Shown: positions 35,670-44,763, counted from the stretch's first letter. The stretch: DNA of 64,000 bases from Bog-159 sp963785255 (GCA_963785255.1 CAWAUR010000017.1:248001-312000); one strand, 5' to 3'. Numbers and translations: made by a program. The notes: a model not told the origin generated them from the letters alone.

Positions 35670-36595
35670 CCCACCAGCACCTTAGAGCGCTTTGCGGCCA
35701 CAGCCTGTTGTTCGTCGCCGAGGTTTTCGAGCACCACTTGAATGAATCCCAGCGCTGCTTTGGAAAGCGCCTTATCCTTACGATAGATCAGTCCCAGCCG
35801 CCTGACCATGGGCTCGGGCCCGAGCGAAATGGCGCGCAACTTTCCGGCGGCCACTTCCTCGCGGCAATTGGATACCGCCAGGAACGACACGCCCAGCCCC
35901 GCCATCACGAAACGCTTCATCATCTCGGTGGAATCGAGTTCCATGGAAACGCGCAGATCGTCCTCCACCAGTTCGAACCAGGCGTTCAGCCGTGTCCGCG
36001 TGGTCCCGGATTTGGGCAACAGCAACTGGTATTGCGGCAGGTCCGCGGCGTACACCACTTTGCGCTCGGCGAGGGGATGCCGCGCCGGCGCGATCAGCCG
36101 GATTTCGTCCTTATAAATGTCCACCACTTGCAGCCGCTTCTCTTCCACCGGCAACTGCGTGAGACCGAAGTCGGCGACGTTTTCCATCACGGCATCCACC
36201 ACGCGCGCGCCGTAGGAGCGGTTCACCTGAAGCTGCACGGCGGGGAACTGGTTCTTGTATTCCGAGAAGACGCGCGGCAGCACGTAGATGCAGGTGGCTT
36301 CGTTGGCGGCGATCACCAGTTCGCCCCGCGGATTGCGCTCCAGTTCGTTGATGGCATCCTGCGCCTGGCGGCGCTGATCGAGCATTTGCGCGGCGTGCTC
36401 GGCGAAGATCCGGCCCGCAGTGGTCAGAGAAATGCGGCTGCCGAAGCGTTCGAACAGCGCGGTATTCAACTCCTGCTCGAGCTGGCGGACTTGCGCGCTG
36501 ATGGCCGGCTGGGTCCGGTAACAGGTCTGCGCGGCCTTCGAAAAGCTCTTCAAGCGGACGATTTCGAGGAACGTGTGCAGTTGGTCGAAATCCAT
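35666..36595 (-). CDS. LysR-family transcriptional regulator
   Basis: A 309-residue regulator with an N-terminal HTH (FSKAAQTCYRTQPAISAQVRQ) and a periplasmic-binding-protein-like effector domain (about residues 90-300). It is closest in look to the CysB/CbbR/CysL group by the QPAISAQVRQLEQEL helix, but the effector is not known. It is the first gene of a two-gene operon with the zinc-ribbon protein. A gap of about 290 bases separates it from the divergent GH3 gene and shows no other feature. Confidence 0.9.
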   Translation of the reverse strand: MDFDQLHTFLEIVRLKSFSKAAQTCYRTQPAISAQVRQLEQELNTALFERFGSRISLTTAGRIFAEHAAQMLDQRRQAQDAINELERNPRGELVIAANEATCIYVLPRVFSEYKNQFPAVQLQVNRSYGARVVDAVMENVADFGLTQLPVEEKRLQVVDIYKDEIRLIAPARHPLAERKVVYAADLPQYQLLLPKSGTTRTRLNAWFELVEDDLRVSMELDSTEMMKRFVMAGLGVSFLAVSNCREEVAAGKLRAISLGPEPMVRRLGLIYRKDKALSKAALGFIQVVLENLGDEQQAVAAKRSKVLVG

Positions 36596-36885
36596 GCTAT
36601 GCCAATCCCCGCTCCCCTGGCTTCATGCTTCCCGCACCCAAACAAAACGTGAATGGGAGGGATAGAAATAATCGATTTCCCTCTCGCCGATCATTGTTGG
36701 TATGTATTGTAACAGAAGGCTCCGGGTGGTGCGGTTGTGAAGAGATTGTGGGAATGCCTTAGCCGCAGACCGCACTTTTCACCCGGCGTGTTTGCTCTCC
36801 AGGTGTAATGGAAATGGTCCGCGGGGCTGAAGCCCCGCGTCTGTCTGAACCCCCCCGTCCCTCTTGATACCATCAACTCGTGCAT

Positions 36886-39033
36886 ATGCGACTCGCTTTA
36901 TGTTTGGCGGCCTTCTCCGCCGCTGTTTTGATGGGCGTGCGTCTGCATGCTGAGGATATCGACCAGCGCGTGAACGATCTGCTCGGCCGCATGACCGCGC
37001 GCGAGAAGGCCGAGATGCTGAGCGGCTCCGGATGGATGGAAAGCCAGCCCATCGAGCGGCTGGGCATCCCGGCGATTAAGATGGCGGACGGCCCCTTGGG
37101 CGTGCGCAATTGGCGCGGCTCCTCCGCCGTAACGAATGCCGCCGCGACCACACCGGTTCTATCCACCGCGTTCCCCGCGGGCATCGGCATGGCCGCCAGT
37201 TGGGATCTTGACCTGGTAGCGCGCGGAGCCCACGCCATCGCCCAGGAAGTGAAGGCGCTGGGGCGCGACATGATTCTGGGGCCCACTGTGAATATCAACC
37301 GCGTGCCTCTATGGGGCCGCAATTTCGAAGGTTACGGCGAGGATCCGTATCTAGCCGCGCGCATGGGAGTCGCTTATATCAGGGCCGTGCAGGCGGAAGG
37401 CGTGATCCCGTCGGTGAAGCATTTCGCCGCGAATAACCAGGAGTTCGAGCGCCACCGCATCGACGAGAAGATCGATGAGCGCGCGCTTCACGAAATCTAT
37501 TTCCCGGCATTCAAAGCGGCCGTCGAGGAAGCCGGCGTTTGGGTGGTGATGTCGGCATATAACAAGGTGAACGGCTTGTGGTGCGCCGAGAATCCGTACC
37601 TGCTGACGGATACGCTGCGCCAGCGTTGGGACTTCCGCGGTTTCGTCATCTCCGATTGGGGCAGCACGTATTCGACGGACGGAACGATCAACGCCGGCAT
37701 GGATCTGGAGATGCCCGGCGGCGAACCGATGCAGAGATGGCTCGGCCGGCCGGAAACGCAGCGCGATGGCAACGGCGCCGGATGGCTCACCGCCGATAAG
37801 GTGATGGCGGCGGTTGCGTCGGGCGGCACCACGGAAGGCGCCGTGGACGACGCCGTGCGCCGCATTCTGCGCGTGATGTTCCAGGCGGGATTATTCGATC
37901 ATCCGCACACGGGCGGCGGCGATGTGGATACTCCAGAGCAGCGCGCAGTCGCGCGTACGGCGGCCAACGAAAGCGTCGTGCTGCTGAAGAATACCGGCGT
38001 GCTTCCACTCAGCGCGGAGAAATCGCGGAAGATCGCCGTGATCGGTCCTAATGCGGCGGTGGCGCGGACGGGCGGTGGCGGGAGTTCGCTGGTGCGCCCG
38101 AAATATGCAGTCACCGCGCTTGATGGAATCAGGGAAGCGGCGGGGCCGCGCGCCGATGTGGTCTACGCGTTGGGCGCGGTGATGGAAGGCGAGGCGCCCG
38201 CGAAACCGGCTCAGGAATTGCTCGCGGAAGCGGTCGCCGTGGCCCGTCACTCGGACGCCGCCGTGGTGGTCGTCGGCAACTCTCCCAGGATCGAAGGCGA
38301 AGGGTTCGATCGCAAATCCATGGATCTTCCGGCGGGACAGGATGCGCTGATTGAAGCCGTGGCCGCCGCAAACAAGAACACCATCGTGGTGATTGCCGCC
38401 GGCGCGCCCGTGACGATGACGAAGTGGCTCGGCCAGGTATCGGCCGTCGTGTTTGCGTGGTACGGGGGGCAGGAGGCGGGGCATGCGATCGGCGATGTCT
38501 TGTTCGGCGCCGTAAACCCGTCGGGCAAACTGCCGGTGACCTTTCCCAAGGCCTTCGAGGATTCGCCGGCGTACGGCCACTATCCCGGCGAAAACCTGCA
38601 TGTGGATTACGCCGAAGGCATCTATGTAGGCTACCGCGGATTCGACAAGCATGGCGTCGAGCCGCTATTTCCCTTCGGCTACGGGCTTTCGTATACCACG
38701 TTCGAATATAGCGGGCTCAAGGTCGCGTATCCCACGGTCACCGTCAACGTGCGAAATAGCGGCAGCCACGCCGGCGCGGAGGTGGTGCAGTTATATTTGC
38801 AGCCGCCGCCCTCGCGCGTGGATCGTCCGGTGAAGGAGTTGAAGGGATTCGCCCGCGTCATGTTGCAGCCGGGCGAAGCGAAGGCCGTATCGTTCAGGCT
38901 CAACCAGGCAGCCATGTCGTATTACGATACGGCGGTGCATGATTGGGTCGCCCAGCCGGGACGCTTCACGGTGTTGGTGGGCGCGTCGTCACGGGATATC
39001 CGGACGAAGGGCGAGCTTGAGTTCGTGCGGTAG
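36886..39033 (+). CDS. Glycoside hydrolase family 3, secreted beta-glucosidase-like
   Basis: A protein of about 715 residues with a signal peptide (MRLALCLAAFSAAVLMGVRLHA). The GH3 N-terminal barrel contains KHFAANNQEFERHR and the nucleophile aspartate in VISDWGST (about residue 257). The GH3 C-terminal domain and the fibronectin-III-like end (YGLSYTTFEYSGL) follow, giving the usual three-domain length. It hydrolyses beta-linked sugars, probably plant polymers outside the cytoplasm. A GTG six bases upstream is an alternative start. Confidence 0.93.
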   Translation: MRLALCLAAFSAAVLMGVRLHAEDIDQRVNDLLGRMTAREKAEMLSGSGWMESQPIERLGIPAIKMADGPLGVRNWRGSSAVTNAAATTPVLSTAFPAGIGMAASWDLDLVARGAHAIAQEVKALGRDMILGPTVNINRVPLWGRNFEGYGEDPYLAARMGVAYIRAVQAEGVIPSVKHFAANNQEFERHRIDEKIDERALHEIYFPAFKAAVEEAGVWVVMSAYNKVNGLWCAENPYLLTDTLRQRWDFRGFVISDWGSTYSTDGTINAGMDLEMPGGEPMQRWLGRPETQRDGNGAGWLTADKVMAAVASGGTTEGAVDDAVRRILRVMFQAGLFDHPHTGGGDVDTPEQRAVARTAANESVVLLKNTGVLPLSAEKSRKIAVIGPNAAVARTGGGGSSLVRPKYAVTALDGIREAAGPRADVVYALGAVMEGEAPAKPAQELLAEAVAVARHSDAAVVVVGNSPRIEGEGFDRKSMDLPAGQDALIEAVAAANKNTIVVIAAGAPVTMTKWLGQVSAVVFAWYGGQEAGHAIGDVLFGAVNPSGKLPVTFPKAFEDSPAYGHYPGENLHVDYAEGIYVGYRGFDKHGVEPLFPFGYGLSYTTFEYSGLKVAYPTVTVNVRNSGSHAGAEVVQLYLQPPPSRVDRPVKELKGFARVMLQPGEAKAVSFRLNQAAMSYYDTAVHDWVAQPGRFTVLVGASSRDIRTKGELEFVR

Positions 39034-39201
39034 CCAGACTGTGCAATCGTGGAGTGGGCGTCCTACGATCTCGCCAGCTTTATTGGCAAGTTTCGTAATC
39101 TGCGTTCCTGCTTCTTCCGCCAACGCGATCAGCCCAGTAAGGACTATCATATACCATTCAGATGGTCTTCTCCTGTTATCGGCGTCTGGTTTATTTGCCA
39201 A
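38989..39201 (-). CDS. Possible small protein, TTG start
   Basis: A 70-residue frame beginning TTG GCA AAT (MANKPDADNRRRPSEWYMIV) with a strong AAGGAG ribosome-binding site eight bases before it. A hydrophobic/amphipathic helix follows. It overlaps the end of the GH3 gene by 45 bases on the opposite strand. No family is recognised, and the overlap is a reason for doubt. The ribosome-binding site is the main support. Confidence 0.35.
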   Translation of the reverse strand: MANKPDADNRRRPSEWYMIVLTGLIALAEEAGTQITKLANKAGEIVGRPLHDCTVWLPHELKLALRPDIP

Positions 39202-39426
39202 GTTGCGTTCTCCTTCTTGTGCATGTGTGCCGGCTCTCTTGCATCGGTTTTTAGTCGTGGCCTACTGTTGTTTGGAATGCGGCTGCATCCGAGCATCCGG
39301 CTGACAATCGGGATTTGGGTTATCGCGCTCTACGTTTGGACACTACCCCGTCGAACATGGAGCGCCAGACGCTGGTTGCATGCCATAACGGTCCGCGATC
39401 GCGCACGTATTTTACGCGTAAAATAG
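39034..39426. other. Gap with reduced GC between GH3 and the vapB-like gene
   Basis: The stretch is visibly AT-richer than the genes around it. Apart from the possible small minus-strand gene ending at 39201, only a plus-strand frame (39049-39426) with no family resemblance is present. The composition suggests transferred DNA accompanying the downstream TA module. Confidence 0.4.
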
Positions 39427-39687
39427 ATGCAGGTTCGTCCGGTGAAACAGAATATCACGTTGGCCATCGACCAGCGTCTCCTGAAACGGGCGCGTGCCCT
39501 TGCGGCACAGCAGGGCCTGAGCATCAGCGCGATGCTGGCGAGCGAGTTGCAGAGAATAGTCGAGGCTCAAGAAGCGTACGCGCAGACCAAGTCGCGCGCT
39601 TTGGCCCAGTTGGGTTCTCGGCTCCATTTGGGCGGCATGGGCATCCGGAATCGTGAGGCTCTGCATGACCGGCGCGGTCTTCGTTGA
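39427..39687 (+). CDS. Antitoxin of a VapBC pair (VapB-like)
   Basis: An 86-residue protein with an RHH-like start (KQNITLAIDQRLLKRARALAAQQGLSI written here only in part: NITLAIDQRLLKRARALA) and a helical tail that should wrap the toxin. It overlaps the downstream PIN gene start by 23 bases. The antitoxin frame is whole although the toxin frame is broken. Confidence 0.75.
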   Translation: MQVRPVKQNITLAIDQRLLKRARALAAQQGLSISAMLASELQRIVEAQEAYAQTKSRALAQLGSRLHLGGMGIRNREALHDRRGLR

Positions 39688-40091
39688 TTCCAACATCCTG
39701 ATCTATGCCCATGATCGCGATGCGGGCGCTTAAGCACTCGCGGGCGGCAGTTTGCCTTCGCGACCTTTGGGACTGTGGCGCTGGGCGTCTGAGCACGCAG
39801 GTGCTCCAAGAGTTCTATGTGAATGTGACCCGGAAGATCCCTCGGCCGCTGAACGGCCCTGCGGCGCGGGAGATCGTCCGCAACTACGCTTGTTGGCTTC
39901 ACTCTGCCATCACGCCAGCCACCGTGATCCGCGCATCGGAGATAAGTGAACTCTGCGATTTGTCTTTCTGGGACGGCATGATCCTCGCCGCAGCGGAACA
40001 GATAGCTGCGACGGAACTGCTGACCGAAGACCTCAATCACGGCCAGATTGTGGCGGGAGTCCGCATTCGAAATCCGTTTCTCGCGGAATGA
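39665..40091 (+). pseudogene. vapC: VapC PIN-domain toxin, single-base frameshift
   Basis: The first frame begins at ATG 39665 and reads VFVDSNILIYAHDRDAGA, with the PIN metal aspartate, then stops at TAA 39731. A second frame continues as KHSRAAVCLRDLWDC, LSTQVLQEFYVNVTRK, SFWDGMILAAAEQ and LTEDLNHGQ to 40091. Removing one T at 39730-39731 joins DAGA to KHSRAAV in a single chain of about 141 residues, matching VapC relatives. All acidic residues are kept, so the break is recent or a sequencing error. Confidence 0.85.
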
Positions 40092-40242
40092 CCGGTGGGG
40101 GCGTTCCCCATGTCGGACACCAACACCTAAAATGTGCTCACCATTATCGCGTTCATGCTCAGCGTGATCGCATACCAAAACCCGAGGTGGGAGTATTCTG
40201 GCAAGCTGGCCCAACTCGGTAAGGCGCTTGCCGCCGCGCCGG

Positions 40243-40280
40243 GCGGCCTACGAGGCCGCCGCAGACAGGGTGCCTGCCCA
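40243..40280. repeat. Family C palindromic repeat
   Basis: gcggcctacgaggccgc followed by cagacagggtgcctgcc, just past the 3-prime end of the convergent dehydrogenase gene. It probably works as a terminator hairpin between convergent genes. Confidence 0.85.
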
Positions 40281-40282
40281 CA

Positions 40283-41842
40283 CTACCCCACGCGCTCGGC
40301 GATAGACTTCAACTGCAGAAACAGCAGCATGTAATCCGGCCCGCCGCCTTTCGAGTCCGTCCCCGACATATTAAATCCGCCGAACGGATGCGCGCCCACC
40401 ATCGCCCCGGTACACTTGCGGTTCACGTACAGATTGCCGACGAAGAACTGCCGCCGGGCGCGCTCGATATGTTCCGGCACGTTCGAATAGATGGCGCCGG
40501 TGAGTCCGTATTGCGAATCGTTGGCTAGGTCCATGGCATGATCGAAGTCGCGCGCCTTGGTCACCGCCAGCACCGGTCCAAAAATCTCTTCCTGGAAGAT
40601 GCGCGCCTTCGCATCCACGTCCGCGATCACCGTGGGCGGCACGAAATAGCCGTTGCCGGGCGCCTTCACGGAAACCGGCAGCAGCCGGCCTTCCTGCTTG
40701 CCCGTTTCGATATATTGCAGAATCGTTCGCCGCGCGCTGTCGCTGATCACCGGACCCATGTAGTTCTCAGGTTTCTCCGCCTCGCCCACCGTAATCTTCG
40801 AAACGCGCGCCTGCAATTTTTCAACGAACGCATCGTAGACCTTGGCGTCCACGATCGCGCGCGAGCAGGCCGAGCATTTCTGCCCGGAATATCCGAAGGC
40901 CGACACCGCCACGCCTTCCACGGCTTTATCCAGATCGCAATCCCCATCCACCACGATGGCGTCCTTGCCGCCCATCTCCGCGATCACACGCTTGATCCAG
41001 ATCTGGCCCGGCTGCGTCTTGGCTGCCAGTTCATTGATGCGCAAACCTACGTCGCGCGAGCCGGTGAAGGCCACGAAGCGCGTCTTGGGATGTTCCACAA
41101 TCACGTCGCCCACCGCCGCGCCGCTTCCCGTGACCAGACAGAACGATCTGTCGGGGAAGCCCGCTTCCAACAGCACCTCCGCGAACTTGGCCCCGATGGT
41201 GGGAGTCTCGCTGGATGGTTTGATAATCGTCGTGTTGCCGGCCACCAGCGACGCCACGGTCATCCCCACCATGATCGCCAGCGGAAAATTCCATGGTGGA
41301 ATAACCACACCCACACCCAGCGGCAGGTAGCGGAGTTCGCCGCGTTCGCCGGGAAGTTCCACGTCGGGCTTTAGCGGACCGCTGAGCCGCTGCATCTCGC
41401 GCGCGTAATATTCGCAGAAATCGATGGCTTCGGAGACATCCGCATCCGCTTCCGGCCAGGTTTTACCGGCCTCCAGCACCAGCCAGGCGTCGAATTCCAG
41501 CTTGCGGCGCCGGATGATGGCGGCGGCGTTCAATAGCAGGCGGATGCGCTCTTCCTCGGGCCTGGCGGACCACTTGGGGAAGTAGGCGTACGCGGAATCC
41601 ACGGCCCGGCGCGCCAGTTCGGCGGTGGCTCGATGATGCACGCCGACGACCTCGCGCGGGTTCGATGGATTCACAGAACGCAGCAAATCGCCCGTTTTCA
41701 GCCGTTCGCCGCCGATCGACAGATCGTATTCGCGGCCGAGCTGCGCGCGCACTTCGACCAGCGCCGCTTCCATGGCTCGCCGGTTCGCGGGGGTGGAGAA
41801 ATCGGTGTAGGGCTCGTTATGAAATGCCGGCAATGTTTGCAT
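40283..41842 (-). CDS. L-glutamate gamma-semialdehyde (1-pyrroline-5-carboxylate) dehydrogenase
   Basis: A 519-residue aldehyde dehydrogenase of the RocA/PruA type that oxidises glutamate semialdehyde to glutamate with NAD. The family features are PPWNFPLAIMVGM, the catalytic glutamate in AEMGGKDAIVVD, the catalytic cysteine in GQKCSACSRAIV and EIFGPVLAV. No proline dehydrogenase gene lies beside it in this window. Length matches the monofunctional enzyme. Confidence 0.93.
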   Translation of the reverse strand: MQTLPAFHNEPYTDFSTPANRRAMEAALVEVRAQLGREYDLSIGGERLKTGDLLRSVNPSNPREVVGVHHRATAELARRAVDSAYAYFPKWSARPEEERIRLLLNAAAIIRRRKLEFDAWLVLEAGKTWPEADADVSEAIDFCEYYAREMQRLSGPLKPDVELPGERGELRYLPLGVGVVIPPWNFPLAIMVGMTVASLVAGNTTIIKPSSETPTIGAKFAEVLLEAGFPDRSFCLVTGSGAAVGDVIVEHPKTRFVAFTGSRDVGLRINELAAKTQPGQIWIKRVIAEMGGKDAIVVDGDCDLDKAVEGVAVSAFGYSGQKCSACSRAIVDAKVYDAFVEKLQARVSKITVGEAEKPENYMGPVISDSARRTILQYIETGKQEGRLLPVSVKAPGNGYFVPPTVIADVDAKARIFQEEIFGPVLAVTKARDFDHAMDLANDSQYGLTGAIYSNVPEHIERARRQFFVGNLYVNRKCTGAMVGAHPFGGFNMSGTDSKGGGPDYMLLFLQLKSIAERVG

Positions 41843-41887
41843 AGCTCCATAGTATCGAACGGGAGGATACCGGAGCTTGCCGGGCGA

Positions 41888-42073
41888 TCAGGACGCGGCA
41901 GTGGATGCGGCGGTGCTCAGCTCGCTATTCCCGGCGACCCAGATCTGGTTGACGCTGGTCATCGGAGCGACTACTAAGCCGGCGGTAGTCAGCGCGATAA
42001 ACGCCAGCAGCAGAACATATTCCGTGAGATCCTGGCCCTGTTCATCGAGCCAAAAGCTCTTCCATAGCGACAT
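41888..42073 (-). CDS. Flp/Fap-type pilin-like peptide
   Basis: A 61-residue protein with DEQGQDLTEYVLLLAFIAL, the hallmark of Flp pilins: a short leader, a processed site before a glutamate-containing hydrophobic helix, and a small tail. The start at 42073 has GGAGGC before it. No prepilin peptidase, TadA/B/C or RcpA genes are nearby, so it is an orphan; assembly genes would have to be elsewhere. Confidence 0.75.
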   Translation of the reverse strand: MSLWKSFWLDEQGQDLTEYVLLLAFIALTTAGLVVAPMTSVNQIWVAGNSELSTAASTAAS

Positions 42074-42192
42074 GGCGCCTCCATAGACCATTGCTATACC
42101 CCACACTACACCACCGGACCGTTTCCCTGCTATCCCACCGGAGTTAGCGGCGGCACGATATCGGAAGGTAATCGGCGAGATAGCGCGGCGTT

Positions 42193-42272
42193 TACCGAGC
42201 CGCGACCGTTACCGAGCCGCGACCCTCTACCGAGCCGCGACCCTCTACCGAGCCGCGACCGTGAGGGAGCGG
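42193..42272. repeat. Tandem array of family A half-elements
   Basis: Four units of a 17-18-mer (taccgagccgcgacc plus gt or ctc) start at 42193, 42210, 42228 and 42246; the last runs into a full family A arm ending at 42272. It is the same amplified half-element as in the 26807 array but in the opposite orientation and with a different period. Confidence 0.88.
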
Positions 42273-42343
42273 AGCCCTCCCCGGTGTAAATCGACGCCCG
42301 CGCCGCGCGCGCCGCCTGTGCTATTCTCAAATCGCAGCCGGTT

Positions 42344-43171
42344 ATGCGTCTTTGCACTGCCCTTGGCGCGGTTTTCCTGGGTTTAGCGGCTTGGGGCTTG
42401 TTGCAGGCGCAGGCGCCCTGGAAAGAATATCCCGCCCTCGAATACGAGAATTTCCCCGTCCCCACGGATTGGAATCAGAAGACCGAATGGACCCGCGCGC
42501 GCTTGCGCTATCCGGATATCTACGGCTACCCGTTCGTCGACCTGCGCATGCGCGACGGCAAACCGTTTCCCGGATATTGGACCATGGATTATCCGCGGTC
42601 CGATCGCCACTTAATGGCCGGCATCCGGCGGCTCACCCGCATCGACACGCGCTCGGTGGAACAAGTTGTGAGCCTCGATGGCAGCGGCGAGGTGTTCAAC
42701 TGGCCCACGCTCTATGCGGTCGAGGTCGGGCACTGGCGGCTGCCGGACGATCAGGCGGCGCAGCTTCGCGAGTTTCTCCTGCGCGGCGGTTTCCTGATGG
42801 TGGACGATTTCCACGGCACCGAGGAATGGAATACCTTCGTAGCCAGCATGAGCAAAGTGCTTCCTAACCGGCCGATCGTGGAGATCCCCAATAGCGATCC
42901 GATCTTCCATACCGTTTACGACCTGGATGAACGTTTTCAAGTGCCCGGCGCGCAGTATTTCGACACCGGCAAAACGTACGAGAAGGACGGATACCAGCCT
43001 CGCTGGCGCGGCATCTACGACGACAAGGGCCGCGTAATGGTGGCCATCTGCCACAACATGGATCTGGGCGACGCCTGGGAGTGGTCCGACGACGCGCGCT
43101 ACTACGAGAAGTGGGCGTCGCTCGCGTACCGCATTGCGGTGGATTATTTCGTCTACGATCTGACTCATTAG
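42344..43171 (+). CDS. DUF4159 domain protein, exported
   Basis: A 275-residue protein with a signal peptide (MRLCTALGAVFLGLAAWGLLQAQA) and a DUF4159 domain. Conserved-looking parts are the central LRGGFLMVDDFHGTEEW and the end MVAICHNMDLGDAWEWSD. The fold is predicted to be class-I-glutamine-amidotransferase-like, but the activity is unknown. The next gene follows within three bases, so the two are co-transcribed. Confidence 0.82.
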   Translation: MRLCTALGAVFLGLAAWGLLQAQAPWKEYPALEYENFPVPTDWNQKTEWTRARLRYPDIYGYPFVDLRMRDGKPFPGYWTMDYPRSDRHLMAGIRRLTRIDTRSVEQVVSLDGSGEVFNWPTLYAVEVGHWRLPDDQAAQLREFLLRGGFLMVDDFHGTEEWNTFVASMSKVLPNRPIVEIPNSDPIFHTVYDLDERFQVPGAQYFDTGKTYEKDGYQPRWRGIYDDKGRVMVAICHNMDLGDAWEWSDDARYYEKWASLAYRIAVDYFVYDLTH

Positions 43172-43173
43172 CT

Positions 43174-44019
43174 TTGCGATCGATCCTATTACTTGCGGCA
43201 CTTACTCTGGCGGCCGGTCTCGCCGCGCAGGATTCATCTCCCGATGCGCGCGCAATCGTGCGCAAATCCGTGGAGTTGGATCAGACCAACTGGCGGCAAA
43301 TGCAGGATTACACCTGGACGGCGCGCTCCACCGAGCGCCATTTCGATTCCGATGGAAAGGTGAAATCGACAGAACAGAGCGCCTGGGAAACCGTGATTCT
43401 GGACGGCGAGCCTTACCGCCGCATGCTGGAACGCGACAACCGGCCTCTCTCGGCCACCGAGCAGACCAGGCAGCAGGAGAAGCTCGATAAGGAGACTGCC
43501 AAGCTGGCGCGCGAAACCCCGGCCGAGAGGCAACGCCGGCTGGCGGAGTACGAGGCGCGCCGCCGCAAAGACCGCGAATTCCTCCTTCAGATACCGGACG
43601 CTTACGATCTGCGCATGCAGGGTGAAGACCGTGTGGACGGGCGCGACGTGTGGGTGATCGCGGGCACGCCGAAACCCGGCTATCGCGCGCACTCGAGCGA
43701 TGCCAAGGCGCTGCTCAAGATCCGCGGCAAGATCTGGATCGATAAGTCGAATTATCAATGGGTCAAAGTAGAGGCCGAAACCACGGACACTATCTCATTC
43801 GGACTGTTTCTGGCGCGGATGTATCCGGGCGCCAAGTTAGTCTTCGAACAAACTCCGGCCGGCGGCGACTTATGGCTTCCCAAGCGGCTCTATATGAAAG
43901 GCGCGGGGAGGCTCGGACTCATCAAGAAGATCGCCATGGACGAAGAGATTACCTGGAGTAACTATCGGAAGTTCCAAGTGGACTCGAAGATCACGCCGCT
44001 GGCGCCTAACGCGCCTTAG
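43174..44019 (+). CDS. Exported protein, outer-membrane lipoprotein-sorting-like
   Basis: A 281-residue protein starting at TTG two bases after the DUF4159 stop. A signal peptide (LRSILLLAALTLAAGLAAQ) precedes a charged helical region (about residues 90-135) and a beta-rich part (VWVIAGTPKPGYRA; IWIDKSNYQWVKVEAET) like the LolA/LolB or RseB-type half-barrel. It may handle lipids or lipoproteins in the periplasm; this is inferred from the fold pattern only. It overlaps the convergent PEP-CTERM gene by 14 bases. Confidence 0.7.
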   Translation: MRSILLLAALTLAAGLAAQDSSPDARAIVRKSVELDQTNWRQMQDYTWTARSTERHFDSDGKVKSTEQSAWETVILDGEPYRRMLERDNRPLSATEQTRQQEKLDKETAKLARETPAERQRRLAEYEARRRKDREFLLQIPDAYDLRMQGEDRVDGRDVWVIAGTPKPGYRAHSSDAKALLKIRGKIWIDKSNYQWVKVEAETTDTISFGLFLARMYPGAKLVFEQTPAGGDLWLPKRLYMKGAGRLGLIKKIAMDEEITWSNYRKFQVDSKITPLAPNAP

Positions 44020-44437
44020 AGTCAGACTGTCCCAGACGCCGCACCGCAAACAAGCCCAATATACCGCTGGCCATCAAAATCGTCGTCACCGGTTCCGGCG
44101 TGCAACCGTTATGATCCGGCTGCGCATTGCCTACGGCCGCCAGATCGCCGGAAGCTACCCGGGCGCTCAAGTGGGGCATCTGCGCCGGACTCCCCTGCGT
44201 CGCGCCAGTCTCGCCCTCGGCTGCATCGGCCGGCGCGGAATTCCCCGTATCGGCGTAGGAGGCGGATGCGTCGAGCATGGTGGGCAGCAGTGACGACGGC
44301 GCCATTTCCGGTACGCTGGCTACTGATTTATCGATGGGACCTGGCAGTGTGGATGCCACTGAGATGCAAGCCCCGAGCATGGCGGCGGAAAGGAACACTG
44401 TCACGCGGCGCAGGGTCTTGTTTACTAAGGTTGTCAT
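44006..44437 (-). CDS. PEP-CTERM sorting-signal protein
   Basis: A 143-residue exported protein: N-terminal signal (RRVTVFLSAAMLGACISVAS), a low-complexity acidic/serine-rich middle, and the C-terminal CTPEPVTTILMASGILGLF plus an arginine-rich end, which is the PEP-CTERM tripartite signal recognised by exosortase. No exosortase gene lies in the window. Such proteins usually reach the cell surface or exopolysaccharide layer. Confidence 0.82.
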   Translation of the reverse strand: MTTLVNKTLRRVTVFLSAAMLGACISVASTLPGPIDKSVASVPEMAPSSLLPTMLDASASYADTGNSAPADAAEGETGATQGSPAQMPHLSARVASGDLAAVGNAQPDHNGCTPEPVTTILMASGILGLFAVRRLGQSDSKAR

Positions 44438-44546
44438 GCTTGCAGTTTCTGGCATAGATGGAGGAAAAACAAGGATTTTGGGGGTACTGCACGGCGCATA
44501 AATCGTACTGTTGGTTCGACAGTACGTGGCGCATTCCGACCCAGAG

Positions 44547-44654
44547 AAACCGCTCCCTCACGGTCGCGGCTCCGTAAATCGCGCGAAATCGACGCGGCCG
44601 TTATGACCGGCCGGGGGCATTGTTTACGGGGCCGCGACCGTCAGGGAGCGGTTT
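44547..44654. repeat. Family A inverted pair
   Basis: Two family A arms (44547-44578 and 44623-44654) face each other over a 44-base loop. The arms match over about 30 bases with few mismatches, including accgctccctcacggtcgc. The pair lies between the start of the PEP-CTERM gene and the isomerase gene. Confidence 0.9.
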
Positions 44655-44763
44655 CGGCAGAACGGTCAGTGCCTGATCGAGCTTGGGGCAAACGCCGGCC
44701 GCCCTTCGCCCTGTTATGCTGTACGGTGGCATGCGAGCCACCCCGCGAAAGGAGAATCTCTAA

